A DNA stretch of 64,000 nt from Chrysomallon squamiferum (lineage: Eukaryota > Mollusca > Gastropoda > Neomphalida > Peltospiridae). The notes beneath the pieces are model-generated. The model did not search any database, was not told the origin of the DNA, and worked only from the letters and a program-made list of their open reading frames with translations. Shown here in pieces: positions 1 to 10,114 of the stretch. The DNA lies in NCBI GenBank assembly GCA_012295275.1, contig CM022674.1:10926675-10990674 (forward strand), read 5' to 3'. A program made the translations under genes and the position numbers. The first letter of the stretch is position 1. The number at the start of each line of letters is the position of its first letter.

Positions 1-23
1 TATGTTTTTAATAAAATTTTCAG

Positions 24-200
24 GAGTTTGGTGTGGACAATATCAAGAAGCTGGCTGAAATGTATGACAAGATAAAAGGACAAGCTATGGATGCCATGGA
101 AACGGCTATCAAAACATTCAAAACTCTTCTCAACAATGATATTCCAGTCGGAGACATTTTTGACAACTTCATCCAATCTTTAGAACAAATGCCAGAAAAA
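24..200 (+). CDS. Exon 1 (first in window): helical region
   Basis: Starts after ttttcag in phase 0 and ends before gtaatt in phase 0 (59 codons). The peptide is amphipathic helix (KLAEMYDKIKG, METAIKTFKTLLNN). Upstream exons lie outside the window, so no start codon is assigned; the in-frame GTG at 33 is internal. Intron 201-899 holds only AT-rich and TTTA low-complexity DNA. Confidence 0.75.
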
Positions 201-597
201 GTAATTGTCTCTGAAAACCTTTATTTTCTATTTGTTTACTTTCTTTTTAACCTGGTGCACAGACCTGCATACCTGAAGAGTTTTCTGAGATATAATAAAT
301 CAAATGATAAGTTCTTCTTAATGATTTCATTAGTATATAGCCCATTCCACTCATAGCTCCAAAAGTTTGTCATGGTATATGCTCTCCCAGGCATATAACA
401 AGATTGATACCTATTAATTTATTTTTTATTTTATGCTGAAAATATTTGTATCAGGTTATTTAAAAGAAGTTATGTAAAGAATAAAACAATTATTTCTGTA
501 TTTGTAGTAATAAGTGAAGATAGATTTGTGTTTTACAGCAAGAGATCTGGAAATCTAGGATATATTTGTAATAGTCCTTCTTTAAAGCTTAATCACA

Positions 598-896
598 GTA
601 AAAACTATTTATTTATTTATTTATTTATTTATCTGTTAATTGTTCTTTGTTTCTTTATTTTGTTTTTTCTTATTTATTTGTTTTTTCTTCTGTTTATTTC
701 TATCTTTTTATTTCTTTCTTTCTGTCTCTCTGTTGTTCTTTTTCATTTATTTATTTATATTTTTTATTCTTTTATTTATTTATTTATATATTTATTTAGT
801 CTATTTATTTATTTATTGACTTACTTACATATTTATATGTTTATTTACATATTTATCTAGTCTTTATTTCTTTATTAATTTATTAATTGATTTATT
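598..896. repeat. TTTA/TTTG low-complexity tract
   Basis: T-rich tetranucleotide DNA that runs up to the acceptor of exon 2 and also serves as its polypyrimidine tract. Confidence 0.9.
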
Positions 897-899
897 CAG

Positions 900-1058
900 G
901 TTTTGAAACTGTCGGCTAAGACAGTGAAGGCAACACGTGAGATGGGAGAGATTGACCAGGAGCTGGTCCCTCTCTTCCTGAAACCCACATTCAGACTGGT
1001 GATGAAGATGTCCAATCTGCTCAATGACATCAAGACTGACGTGTTAAACCTCTACAAT
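900..1058 (+). CDS. Exon 2: helical region
   Basis: Phase 0 to phase 0, 53 codons, acceptor ttattcag, donor gtaact. Helical, with paired Met/Leu/Lys (KLSAKTVKATREMGE, FRLVMKMSNLLNDIK). The following intron (1059-1521) holds TTTA, ATTC and TATG tetranucleotide tracts. Confidence 0.8.
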
Positions 1059-1282
1059 GTAACTTCCTCTTTAATTTAACACAGAGCATCAGATGTGCAA
1101 AACAAATGTTTAAATTATCATATTCAAAATATAGTTTTCCTAATATTAAAATGTGTAAATTAAAAAATCTTTGTATGTTGTATAGTTAAAATATCTCTCT
1201 GGTTTGATATAGTAATGTTAGAAAAAAATGCTAGAGAAAATGTGTTGGATGAGTCATCTTGTGAAACAAATGTTTTATTCAT

Positions 1283-1520
1283 TCTTCATTTATTTCATTC
1301 ATCCATCCATTCATTCATTCATTCATTCATAAATTTTTTATTTATTTTTTTATATATATATGTGTGTATGTGTATGTGTATATATGTATTTATGTATTTA
1401 TTTATTTATGCATTTATTTATGTTTTACATATTTAATATTTCAATATTTATGTATGTGTATGTATGTATGTATGTATGTGTATGTGTATGTATGTATTTA
1501 TATATTTATTTATTTATTCA
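1283..1520. repeat. Tetranucleotide tracts (ATTC, TATG, TTTA)
   Basis: Three adjoining tetranucleotide runs fill the second half of the intron before exon 3. Confidence 0.9.
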
Positions 1521-1521
1521 G

Positions 1522-1664
1522 TCAGTTAAGGAAGTGATAACACTCACTCTGCCACACTCCATCATGCAGATCACAGAGTCAATGGAGAAGATTTTTGACG
1601 GATTTAATACATTTAACAATGACCCAATGGGGGCCATCAGTGCTCTAGCAGCCAATGTTATGAC
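1522..1664 (+). CDS. Exon 3: helical region
   Basis: Starts at TCA (SVKEVITLTLP) after ttattcag, phase 0, and ends with two bases of a Thr codon before gtaagt (phase 2). Predicted helices around ITESMEKIFDGFNTF. Intron 1665-2417 is almost all (TG)n-type sequence. Confidence 0.8.
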
Positions 1665-1665
1665 G

Positions 1666-2233
1666 TAAGTGTTTGTGTGTGTGTATGTATGTATCCATGA
1701 GTTTATTTGTGTGTGTGTGTTTTTGTGTCTGTGTGTTTTTTTGTCTGTGTGTTTATATCTGTTTGTGTATCTGTGTTTGTGTTTGTGTAAATGTCTGTAT
1801 TTTTGCTTGTGTTTATGTGTCTGTGTGTGTTCATTCATGTAAATATGTCTGTCTCTGTCTACATATCCATGAGTTTGTCTGTGTGTTTGTGTGTGTGTAG
1901 TTATGTGATCTGAATAGGTGTGTTTGGCTGTTTGTGTTTGTATGTTTGTGTTTGTGTATGTGTCTGTGTGATTGTATGTTAACATTTGTGTGTGTGTGTT
2001 TCTGTCTGTATGTGTTTGTGTGTGTTTCTGTCTTTGTATGTGTTTGTGTTGCATGTATGTGAGTGAGGTTTTTTTTGTGTGTGTATATGTGAGTGAGTGT
2101 GTGAGACTGTGTGTGTGTGTGCATGCATATATTTGAGTTTGTGTGTGTCTGTGTGTGTGCATGTATGTGACTGAATTTGTGTGTGTGTGTGTGTTTTTGT
2201 GTGTGTGCCTGTGTGTGTGCTTTTATGTGACAG

Positions 2234-2270
<37 letters not shown>

Positions 2271-2385
2271 ATGTCTGTCAGTGAGTTTGTGTGGTTGTGT
2301 GTGTGCATGTATGAGTTTGTGTGTGTCTGTGTGTGTCTGTGTGTGTGCATGTGTGTGTGTTTGTGTGTGTGTATGAATGTCTGAA
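1666..2385. repeat. (TG)n-rich intron
   Basis: About 700 bp of interrupted TG/TGTGTT repeat begins immediately at the donor of exon 3. The long open frames in it on both strands are products of the repeat, not genes. Confidence 0.92.
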
Positions 2386-2417
2386 CACTGTAATATTAAT
2401 ACAAATGTTTATTTAAG

Positions 2418-2488
2418 TGTTGGTTCATCAGTGAAGGACATTGTGGATGGAATCAACAAAGTTAAGGAGGCCTGCTTCTTCCTGAAAG
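2418..2488 (+). CDS. Exon 4: short helical exon
   Basis: The first base completes Thr from exon 3; 23 codons follow (VGSSVKDIVDGINKVKEACF), then G before gtgagt (phase 1). The single Cys is one of few in the N-terminal region. Intron 2489-2933 is rich in GTA and AAT trinucleotides. Confidence 0.8.
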
Positions 2489-2489
2489 G

Positions 2490-2800
2490 TGAGTAACAAC
2501 AACAACATAGTAGTAGTTGGTATAGCAGTAGTAATAGTAGTAATAGTCAATGTAATTGGTATTGTAGTAGTAGTATTGATAGTGGTAGCTGTTATCAGTG
2601 TTGTAACATAGTAGTAGTAATGGCAGTAGTAGCAGTAATGATAATAATGTTGTCTTTGTAGTAGTAGTCCCAGTGGTAGAAGTGGTAGTAGAAGTAACAG
2701 AAGCAGCAGTTATTAAAAAAATAAAACAATAACAATAACAGTAATCATTATAGTAACAATATAAATAATAATAATAATATCAATATTAATGGAAATGATA
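2490..2800. repeat. GTA/AAT trinucleotide DNA
   Basis: Irregular trinucleotide DNA (GTAGTA, AATAAT) without coding signal. Confidence 0.85.
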
Positions 2801-2933
2801 ATAGTCATAAATAACAGTAACAGTTATAATAATTATAGTAATGCCTACCAATGATTGTTATACATTATGATATTCTGTTTTACTTATGTAAAGAAAACAA
2901 AATACTTATTCACTGTAATTTATTTTTGCTCAG

Positions 2934-3109
2934 GAAGCAGGCCATACTGGTGGGATTTGAAGGTTCAGGTTTCAGAAGTGAGGAACATGTCAGCCAAGGC
3001 TCTGAGTTCTATAGACAGCGGCGCTGCAAAGTGGCTGAAAAGTGCTGCCCTGGCAGCAAAGAGCGGAACAGATGTCATCGCCAAGTTCACTAAAGGAAAA
3101 TACACAAGT
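2934..3109 (+). CDS. Exon 5: helical region, Lys/Ala rich
   Basis: Phase 1 in, phase 0 out (donor gtaaga). Begins GSRPYWWDLKVQVSEV and continues as an Ala/Lys/Ser helix (AAKWLKSAALAAKSGTDVIA). Intron 3110-3548 is mostly ATT/ATC trinucleotide sequence. Confidence 0.85.
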
Positions 3110-3127
3110 GTAAGACTATTCATCATT

Positions 3128-3405
3128 GTTTCATTATAAATACTATTATTATTATCATCATTATTATTATTATTATTATTATCATCATTATTATTATTAT
3201 TATTATCATCGTTATCATTACCAGTATTATATTAATATCATTATTATCATCATTATTATTATCATTGTTATTAATATCATTATCATTATCATTATTATTG
3301 TTGTTATTATTATTATTATTATTTATTATTATAATTATTACTGTTTTTGTGGTTATTACTGTTGTTATTGTTGTTACTATTATTATTATTTTTACCTATA
3401 TAATT
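3128..3405. repeat. ATT/ATC trinucleotide DNA
   Basis: Irregular ATT, ATC and TTG triplets. Similar tracts recur in many introns of this gene. Confidence 0.9.
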
Positions 3406-3548
3406 TGGCTTTCTGGTATATATATTTTTACAAAAGCATTCGCATAGTCAAAAAAATAAATTCTGGCTGAATTTTTCTTTTTCATTTTCTAACAATAATG
3501 ATGATGATGATCATCATCATTATTATAATGAATTTTGTGTTGTATCAG

Positions 3549-3715
3549 GAAGACATGTTTGCTTCTGTGATGGACATTGCTAAAAGGGTCATGAAAGATG
3601 TTATTGAACCTTTCGATGACCTCAAGGATTTGGGAGGTCAGTTTTTTGAAACATATGAAAAAATTGATAAGCTGATTACATCCATGAAAAAATCCTTCAA
3701 CGATCTTAAAGAGGG
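3549..3715 (+). CDS. Exon 6: helical region
   Basis: Phase 0 in, phase 2 out (GG before gtgagt). Long amphipathic helix: ASVMDIAKRVMKDVIEPFDD, then FETYEKIDKLITSMKKSF. Exons 1-6 together look like a helical bundle or coiled-coil region; I cannot name it. Intron 3716-4257 is AT-rich with nothing recognisable. Confidence 0.85.
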
Positions 3716-4257
3716 GTGAGTTTATTTGTTGAATTTTGATTAAAAAAATAATTGAATTTATAAAATTTAAAAAAATTATTTTTTTAATTGCCATTGAGTT
3801 TAGAGATATTTTAAAAATATCCATTAATTTTGATTTTTGTTGAATCTTTGACAATCTCCATTGTATTTAAATATATTTCTTTAATTTTCAAGGATAGGAG
3901 ATAACAGTTTTAAGTGGATTTAATATTAGTTTTAGATTCAACTGAATGTATTTTCCTTTGGAGATATAATGTATTTTTTTAATATTCAGATACATTACTT
4001 AAATTTAGAAGCAGTTTTACTTTGAAAGTGACAAAAAACCCCAACAAAAAACCCAATAATAAAAATAAAATAAATACAATTTAGAATTTTCAAGGATTTT
4101 AATTTCCATGTTTTTTTATAGCATATGTGAATCATTTATTAAAACTCAAATTTCAGTGATATTTATTACAAAAAATATCTTTTATGAGAATAAATCATTA
4201 ATATTTAAATTAGATTTTCAAGCTTATGTCTGTTTTCATAATTGTATTTTTATTCAG

Positions 4258-4447
4258 TTACCGGACTGCAAGGTCACTTGTTGACAAAGTCTTTGGACCA
4301 AAATGTCACAAAAGATTTCCAAGAAAGCTACGACTTGCAGACAGTGACTGTTCAGGAGATGGCGCTTTTGTCTCAAAGCTGGGAAAACCAGGAACAAAAG
4401 AGTATGACAGTGAGGGCGTTGACCTTGTCATTGCCCCTGGCAGCAAG
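4258..4447 (+). CDS. Exon 7: start of LECT2/M23-like domain
   Basis: Completes Gly from exon 6 and ends in phase 0 before gtagat. After a short helix it reads SDCSGDGAFVSKLGKPG, then SEGVDLVIAPGSK. This follows the LECT2 pattern in which H-x-G-V-D precedes an APGS-x-V-x-APF strand. In LECT2 and M23 peptidases that His and Asp bind zinc. Here Ser (4409-4411) sits where His is expected and Asp (4421-4423) is kept, so zinc binding is probably altered and peptidase activity unlikely. Intron 4448-4988 is AT-rich with nothing recognised. Confidence 0.85.
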
Positions 4448-4988
4448 GTAGATAACTCTTTTGTATAGAGAAATAGTCTGTGAAATATCTCATAACTTGA
4501 AGCTAATTTTTAAAACATAGATATCTCTTTTGAAGTTGATTTTTGAAACAGAATAATTATAAAAAGATAATGTAATAATAATTTTTTTTTTTTAAATGGT
4601 TAGTAAATATTTTTATTTATTTTGAAATTAAAAATAAAAAATTGTTTAAATTATAATTTTATCTATAAATAAATAGCCATATTTAGATCCAAGGCCCACT
4701 TCTTACTTCTAATAAACATACCTTGTATAATTCCTCAGCTAGAAAAAAATTAACAAATAAAAATGTTAAAAATGTCTTGTATCAATATTGGTTTTTAATA
4801 TTTTTACTGAAATTATCAAAGTTTATTTAAATAAAGAAATTTACTATTGATAATATTTATTTATTTATTTTACAAACTTGGAGGGGGTTAATTAGAACTG
4901 GAAGGGATCACGAAGAAGTAGATGGTATAAAACGTTTATTGATCTCTGATTGAAAAAAACAGTTTAATTAAGAAAATAATAATTTCAG

Positions 4989-5144
4989 GTTGTTGCTCCA
5001 TTTGGAGGTAAACTGTACCGATCATCAAACAAGGATGAACTGATCATTGAGCCAACAGGAGGCTCACTGAAGAAAACTAAAATAATCATCAGCAACGTGA
5101 TCCCCAACTCCACTGTGTCGTCCTCTCAGAACAAACCTGATCTG
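4989..5144 (+). CDS. Exon 8: middle of LECT2/M23-like domain
   Basis: Phase 0 to phase 0, 52 codons. VVAPFGGKLYRSSNKDELII continues directly from APGSK of exon 7 and matches the APF-x-G strand of LECT2/M23 folds. The rest (SLKKTKIIISNVIPN) fits the central beta sheet. Donor gtgcgt opens a 12-bp tandem array (5145-5292); a (GT)n tract and a T-run follow in the same intron. Confidence 0.85.
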
Positions 5145-5292
5145 GTGCGTACCTCTTGTTGTACATCTTGTTGAACATCTTGTTGTACATCTTGTTGTAC
5201 CTCTTGTTGTACATCTTGTTGTACCTCTTGTTGTACATCTTGTTGTACCTCTTGTTGTACCTCTTGTTGTACCTCTTGTACCTCTTGTTGTT
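5145..5292 (+). repeat. 12-bp donor-side tandem array
   Basis: About twelve copies of a unit like gtacctcttgtt start within the donor gtgcgtacctc of exon 8. The first copy overlaps the splice site. Confidence 0.88.
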
Positions 5293-5458
5293 AATTACTC
5301 AGTGAGTTTAGTAAGTAAATCAGTCACAGTAAGCTGAACTAAGTTTATAAGAAAAACACAACTGATAATCCAGGTTGAGAACCCCTCATTCAGATTCCAA
5401 AATCTTAAACTTTTTTCTAGCATTAGAAAAGTGATATCTTATATATGTTTATGATACA

Positions 5459-5460
<2 letters not shown>

Positions 5461-5501
<41 letters not shown>
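5461..5501. repeat. (GT)n microsatellite
   Basis: About twenty GT units in the intron before exon 9. Confidence 0.95.
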
Positions 5502-5503
<2 letters not shown>

Positions 5504-5741
5504 ATTCTGCATTCTGAAATATTTCAAGTCTCAATTATTTTAAATAATGGATTCTCAATGAATCTTCAATAAATCTCTGGTAATGTTTTTTTTTTTTTTT
5601 TTTTTTTTAATTTGTTTACTTTTATGTGTGTGTGTGTTTTTTGTCTGAAGAAAGAGAGAGATATATACTCTGTGATAAGTAAATAAAGTAACTAAACAAC
5701 ATGGCTAACTGTGTGTAATTTTAAGTTGTTGTTCTGCTAAG

Positions 5742-5915
5742 GTTCGGTCAGGTGAACAGATTGGTTTGGTAGCTAAGTCAGTGTGTAGCAATCACATCCA
5801 CTTAGCGTTGAAACGAGGGTCTGGCTTCATTGACCCTAAAAACTATCTTCTTGCCCGCATCCCAGAAATGCCAAAATGGATTCAAGAATGTGATGACTAC
5901 AAACTTGTTTTCAAG
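5742..5915 (+). CDS. Exon 9: end of LECT2/M23-like domain with HxH
   Basis: Phase 0 to phase 0, 58 codons, acceptor tgctaag. VRSGEQIGLVAK corresponds to the LECT2 K-x-GE-x-LG turn. CSNHIHLAL carries the H-x-H motif (5793-5801), whose second His is a zinc ligand in active M23 enzymes. FIDPKNYL matches the conserved DP-x-x-YL end of LECT2/M23. Intron 5916-6272 is TTTA/ATT-rich. Confidence 0.85.
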
Positions 5916-6272
5916 GTAAAAAATTAAAATATAAATTTACTATTTTATAAACGTTGTCTTCAAGTTATGGTAGTGGTAATTTTGTTTTTATTTTGTTTTT
6001 TTATATAATATTTTAAATCATTAATTTTATTTATCTTTTTATTTATTTATTTACATTTATTTATTTATTTTAATTATTATTATTATTAGTTTATTAGTTT
6101 GGGTTAATGATAGAGATTTGTTTTAATTTTTTTTTTTAAGTCTTTTCTAGAAAAAGATGTAGGTGTTTAAAATAAACAAATTAATAATATTTTCAGGATT
6201 TTTCCAAACGTTTATAATTATCTTCTGTGGTCTTTGTTGTGTTTGTGTTAAGGTGTTACTGTTGGTTTTCAG

Positions 6273-6420
6273 GGTAAAACTATTAGGGAGGGGACGCTGA
6301 TAGGGAAGAAAGGGAAAGGGACAGAAGACAAAAGTCCAGAAAGAAAAGGGCAAAAAATTTCAAATCCGGCGCCAATTCCAGAGTCAAAGAAACCTTCAGC
6401 AAAACTGAACAGTGCCAGCA
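6273..6420 (+). CDS. Exon 10: basic linker
   Basis: Phase 0 in, phase 1 out (A before gtaaga). Low-complexity Lys/Gly/Pro/Ser-rich linker (LIGKKGKGTEDKSPERKG, PIPESKKPSAK), likely disordered. Intron 6421-6746 has nothing recognisable. Confidence 0.75.
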
Positions 6421-6746
6421 GTAAGATTTAGTATTTCTGTACATAACTTTTGATTAGGAGGTCATTTTAAAATTCTGTGTAGAATATTTTTTATCTGGAG
6501 TCATTTTACATATTTAGAATTTTTTAATTTGAAACTTATTTAAAAAATTCTGAATGTGTTCTTTCAAGATCACTTCAGAAATTCACCAAGCAGTAAATAT
6601 TTTAAGGTTATTTAAGTTATAATAGATACAGATTCCAAATGTTTTTTATTTGATTTGAGTGCTTTATAAAAAATAAATAAAAAATGTTAAAATATATTAG
6701 ATAATATAATCATTTGTATGTTAATATTTTATTTGTTATTTTGCAG

Positions 6747-6827
6747 GTGACCCAGACTCAATGTATCAGAAGCGACAAAGTGCTAAGGATGAAATTGAAG
6801 CGAAGTCAAAGTCTACAAATGACAGTG
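6747..6827 (+). CDS. Exon 11: short charged linker
   Basis: Phase 1 to phase 1 (81 bp); after completing Ser it reads DPDSMYQKRQSAKDEIEAKS. Being symmetric, it could be skipped without frame change. Donor gtgtgt is weak. The following intron holds a GTA-rich tract (6856-7080) and a 28-bp repeat (7128-7240). Confidence 0.7.
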
Positions 6828-6855
6828 GTGTGTTCTTTAATAATTACTTCATTAT

Positions 6856-7080
6856 AGAGATTATAGTAGTAGTAGTAGTAGCAGTAGTAGTAGTAGTAGT
6901 AGTAATAGTTGTAGTGGTAGTTATAGTGGGAGTACTAGTATTTGTAGTAGTAGTTGTAGTAATAGTAGTAGTAGTTGTGGTTGCAGTAGTAGGAATTGTA
7001 GCATTAGTAGTAATAGTATTTTTAGTTATATTAGTAGTAGTAATAATAACTAGTTGTAGGAGGAGTAGTAGTAGTAGAAG
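6856..7080. repeat. GTA trinucleotide tract
   Basis: Irregular (GTA)n with GTT and GTG variants. Confidence 0.9.
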
Positions 7081-7127
7081 TAGTTGCTGTTGTAGTAAAA
7101 GTAGCAGAGATAATTATTTCTTCAGCT

Positions 7128-7240
7128 ATTTATTTATTTGTCTGTTTGTTCATTCATTTATTTATTTGCCTGTTTGTTCATTCATTTATTTATTTGCCTG
7201 TTTGTTCATTCATTTATTTATTTGTCTGTCTGTTCATTGT
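7128..7240. repeat. 28-bp tandem repeat, four copies
   Basis: Unit like tttatttatttgcctgtttg plus ttcattca, ending just before the acceptor of exon 12. Confidence 0.88.
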
Positions 7241-7262
7241 TTGTTTGTTTGTTTACTTCCAG

Positions 7263-7411
7263 CGCTAGCCACTCTGTTTAAGAAGCCGCTGAGTTTTATG
7301 AAAACTTTCAAAGTGGGAAACATCAAAGTGGGAAGTCTGTGTGGCTTGATGGAAATCTTCAAACTGGTTGAAAGCCAGAAGAAATTAGTTAACATCATCA
7401 AAACCCTCAAA
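7263..7411 (+). CDS. Exon 12: helical segment before SAP-like exon
   Basis: Phase 1 in, phase 0 out. FKKPLSFMKTFKVGNIKVGS, then a helix (GLMEIFKLVESQKKLVNIIK). With exon 13 it has the same phases and layout as the C exon plus SAP exon of unit U1, so I read it as the C part of a degenerate unit zero. Intron 7412-7894 carries an (AC)n tract near 7616-7700. Confidence 0.8.
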
Positions 7412-7894
7412 GTGAGTTTAAGGCTTTGAAAATTTATATATTTTATATCTCTTTGACTGAATCTGTAGTTAACGTTCACTACCAAGATAGATGTATGTGG
7501 GGAATAATTGATTACTGTCATATCAATCATACTGTAGAAAACTATAGAAAAGTATCTAATCTTAATTGTATTTTGCCACTGTTTATAGTGATTGCATGAA
7601 CAACAAAATGACACAGATGCACACACATACACACACACAAAAACACAAACATCCAAAAATGTGACTACATTACAAATACACACACACACACACACACACA
7701 AATTTAGACTTTAAATATTTTTTTCTGTTTTTAATTAGTTAATATTATAAACCTGAGATATGATAAAGAGAAACTGTTTTGAAAATTTTCATAAACAGGT
7801 TCAGTGTGTTGAAATGTGACTGGTCTACTTTGGGGTAACTAATTAAATATGTAAAGTTACAGTAAAAGTATTACATATTTTTTTTACATTACAG

Positions 7895-8033
7895 GAAATG
7901 ATAGACAACAAACCATGTTTTAACCCACATCAGATGACAGATGATGAGTTACGGTCGGAACTGGTAGAAAGGGGAATGATAATAGATGGGACAAGGAAAG
8001 GAATGATAACTCAGCTCTCTAAACCACCAAACA
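7895..8033 (+). CDS. Exon 13: SAP-like helix-turn-helix
   Basis: Phase 0 in, phase 1 out, 139 bp. After EMIDNKPCFNPHQ it reads MTDDELRSELVERG, then TRKGMITQL, the L-x-x-x-x-L-x-E-L-x-x-R-G pattern of SAP motifs. SAP domains are best known as DNA-binding helix pairs in nuclear proteins; in a secreted protein a structural role is more likely (inference). Exon 18 has the same length, phases and offset. Intron 8034-8676 has a 35-bp triple repeat and an ATT tract. Confidence 0.8.
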
Positions 8034-8065
8034 GTGAGAATGTTTCTTCAGGAAAACATTTTACT

Positions 8066-8170
8066 TAAGTTTGATGTCAAGTGACGTTTGACCATTTACT
8101 TAAGTTTGACGTCAAGTGACGTTTGACCATTTACTTAAGTTTGACATCAAGTGACGTTTGACTATTTACT
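8066..8170. repeat. 35-bp tandem repeat, three copies
   Basis: Copies start at 8066, 8101 and 8136 (taagtttgacgtcaagtgac, then gtttgaccatttact). The second copy contains TGACGTCA by chance or design; I assign no regulatory role. Confidence 0.9.
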
Positions 8171-8589
8171 GAAAAGTCTTAATCATGCAAATATATCAAT
8201 TTGTATTTTTAGTTAACACAGTTCTGTGTAGTTAGAGCTTGTTGAAATGTTCAAATATTTTGAAAATTATTTATGATGATTATGATTCTAAAGAAAATAA
8301 ATGAGTGATAACTGAAATGTATTTTTATTACATATTATCACTGTTGTTATTTTATTGCTGACATTGTTGTGGTTAATATTAATATTACTGCTATTATCTG
8401 TATTATTATTGAATGTGTTATTATTACTGTGGGGTTGGTCTTGGTTTTATTACTGTTATTATTTATTTATTTATCATCATCATTGCCATCATCATCATCA
8501 TTATTATTTTAATGGCTATTATTAATATTATCATCATCATAGTTTTATATTTATTACTATCATTATCATCATCATCATCATCATAATCA

Positions 8590-8649
<60 letters not shown>

Positions 8650-8676
8650 TAAGATTATTGTGTTTGTGTATTTCAG

Positions 8677-8901
8677 AGTGTCCGGCTATAAAGCTGAGTT
8701 TACCTAAACAGGTGTTTTGTTCAGTGGACAGTCAGTGTTTGGGGGTGGAGTGTTGTGTTTATTTCAAACTGGGGATTTTCAGAAAAACTTTCAAAGTCTA
8801 CGCAAGACTTGACGCTTGCAATCTGGAGTTTATTGTCGGAGTTGAGAAAAAGTTTGAAAAAGTTTTTGGAGCTAGTGACGGGCTCAAGGATATGTATGCT
8901 G
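8677..8901 (+). CDS. Exon 14: unit U1, exon A
   Basis: Phase 1 to phase 1. First copy of the ten-cysteine module: KCPAIKLSLPKQVFCSVDSQ, then CLGVECCVYF and RLDACNLEF give cysteines c1-c6 (c1, FC, QC, CC pair, DAC). Short basic helix at the end (VEKKFEKVF). The usual Y-x-W-G end is replaced by DMYAG. The intron contains a near-identical double copy of a GA/GATT segment (8965-9120). Confidence 0.85.
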
Positions 8902-8964
8902 GTAAGATATTTTTAAAATAAATAAATTTTACATATATTATGTACAGAGAGAGAGAGAGAGAGA

Positions 8965-9120
8965 GAGTGTGATTGAGTGATTGAGTGATTGATTGATTGA
9001 TTGATTGTGATTTGTATTTTATTTACTTACTTATTTATCAACTTGAGAGAGAGAGAGATTGATTGATTGATTGATTGATTATGATTTGTATTTTATTTAC
9101 TTACTTATTTATCAACTTGT
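8965..9120. repeat. Duplicated GA/GATT segment
   Basis: The stretch GATTGATTGATT followed by a TTTATTTACTTACTTATTTA tail occurs twice in a row, each after a GA-rich run. Confidence 0.85.
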
Positions 9121-9131
9121 TATTCTTTCAG

Positions 9132-9201
9132 GTTTCAACAAAATTTTGAAAACTGGAGTGAAAATAAATATGTTTAATACTGAAATGGAGATGATCATTA
9201 A
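9132..9201 (+). CDS. Exon 15: unit U1, exon B1
   Basis: Phase 1 in, phase 2 out, 70 bp: GFNKILKTGVKINMFNTEME. Later units use a 43-bp version, so this is the longest B1. Intron 9202-9358 ends in an (AT)n run just before the next acceptor. Confidence 0.8.
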
Positions 9202-9358
9202 GTAAGTACAGGTTTGTCTTGCAATTGTTTGGAAAGACAATAAAATGAAATAAAAACTAAATCATGTAATATATATTAACACACAGAATACATGCAGACA
9301 CACATGGTATGTGTCTGTATATATATATATATATATATATGTTGTGTTTTTATTTCAG

Positions 9359-9522
9359 ACTGACGTTTGAAAAAGATGACACAGGGGCCTATGTTACCCT
9401 TGGTGCTGGTTTTTGTCAAGTTGATGATGTTGATGATTGTCTGGCTTTTTTCAACCTACTTGACATGATGCCTATATTGCTGCCTATCTGCCTAGAAGAT
9501 GGCACTATGAAATGGCCAGAAA
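9359..9522 (+). CDS. Exon 16: unit U1, exon B2
   Basis: Phase 2 in, phase 1 out. KLTFEKDDTGAYVTLGAGF, then c7 and c8 (FCQVDDVDDC) and c9 (LPICLEDG). Donor is gttagt. Intron 9523-9981 holds a 69-bp (CT)n tract (9591-9659), AC/AT tracts and a TCTA run. Confidence 0.8.
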
Positions 9523-9587
9523 GTTAGTTTTATTAAAATTTGTTATTTAGCATTGTTTGTTAGAGATGTCTGTTCAATACTAGAGTA

Positions 9588-9590
<3 letters not shown>

Positions 9591-9659
<69 letters not shown>
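9591..9659. repeat. (CT)n microsatellite
   Basis: About 34 CT units, followed by AC/AT tracts. Confidence 0.95.
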
Positions 9660-9661
<2 letters not shown>

Positions 9662-9981
9662 CTCTCTTTCTGTCTTTCTATCTGTATCTTTTCTCTCTGT
9701 CTCTGTCTCCCTCTCTCTGTATATATATATATACACATACACACACAAACACACATACACACACACACAAACACACACACACATATATATACAATTAGCA
9801 TTCAATTTTAATATTATTTTTAATTCACATTCAATATGCTGAATTTAATTACATATGTATCTATAATCTATAATATATCTGTCTGTCTATCTATCTGTCT
9901 ATCTATATCTATGAGTGATCTATCTATGGATTTATTTGTGAGTGCATGTGTGTGTGTATTTTAATATTTGTAATATTTCAG

Positions 9982-10114
9982 TTGATTACAAAAAATGTTC
10001 ACAAGAGAAGCTATCAAACAACGACTAAAAGAAAACGCAATGAAAGCAGGAAAGGAACTCATTAAAAAGGGAATTGATGAGTTACTCAAAAAGTTACCCT
10101 GTGTGTCAGCTGAT
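9982..10114 (+). CDS. Exon 17: unit U1, exon C with apparent 1-bp frameshift
   Basis: Exon 16 leaves in phase 1, which puts the start of this exon in a frame that reaches TAA after about 15 codons. Downstream of the A-run at 9990-9995 another frame is open to the donor (MFTREAIKQRLKENAMKAGK, then KKLPCVSAD) and matches other C exons in helicity and Cys c10. One extra A in the six-A run would join the two. Either a homopolymer assembly error or a real frameshift; a cryptic acceptor at 10008 (caagag) is a weaker third option. Intron 10115-10617 is AT-rich with a short ATCT run. Confidence 0.65.

Noticed and set aside
1518-2384. Long open frames on both strands (Cys/Val-rich or His/Thr-rich peptides)
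   Set aside because: They are translations of TG/CA repeats. The same holds near 9560-9805, 11092-11615, 33410-33625, 35421-36034, 41200-41574 and 61811-62257.
8107-8114. TGACGTCA, a CRE-like palindrome in a triple repeat
   Set aside because: It is present intact in only one of three copies, deep in a gene; no evidence of regulation.
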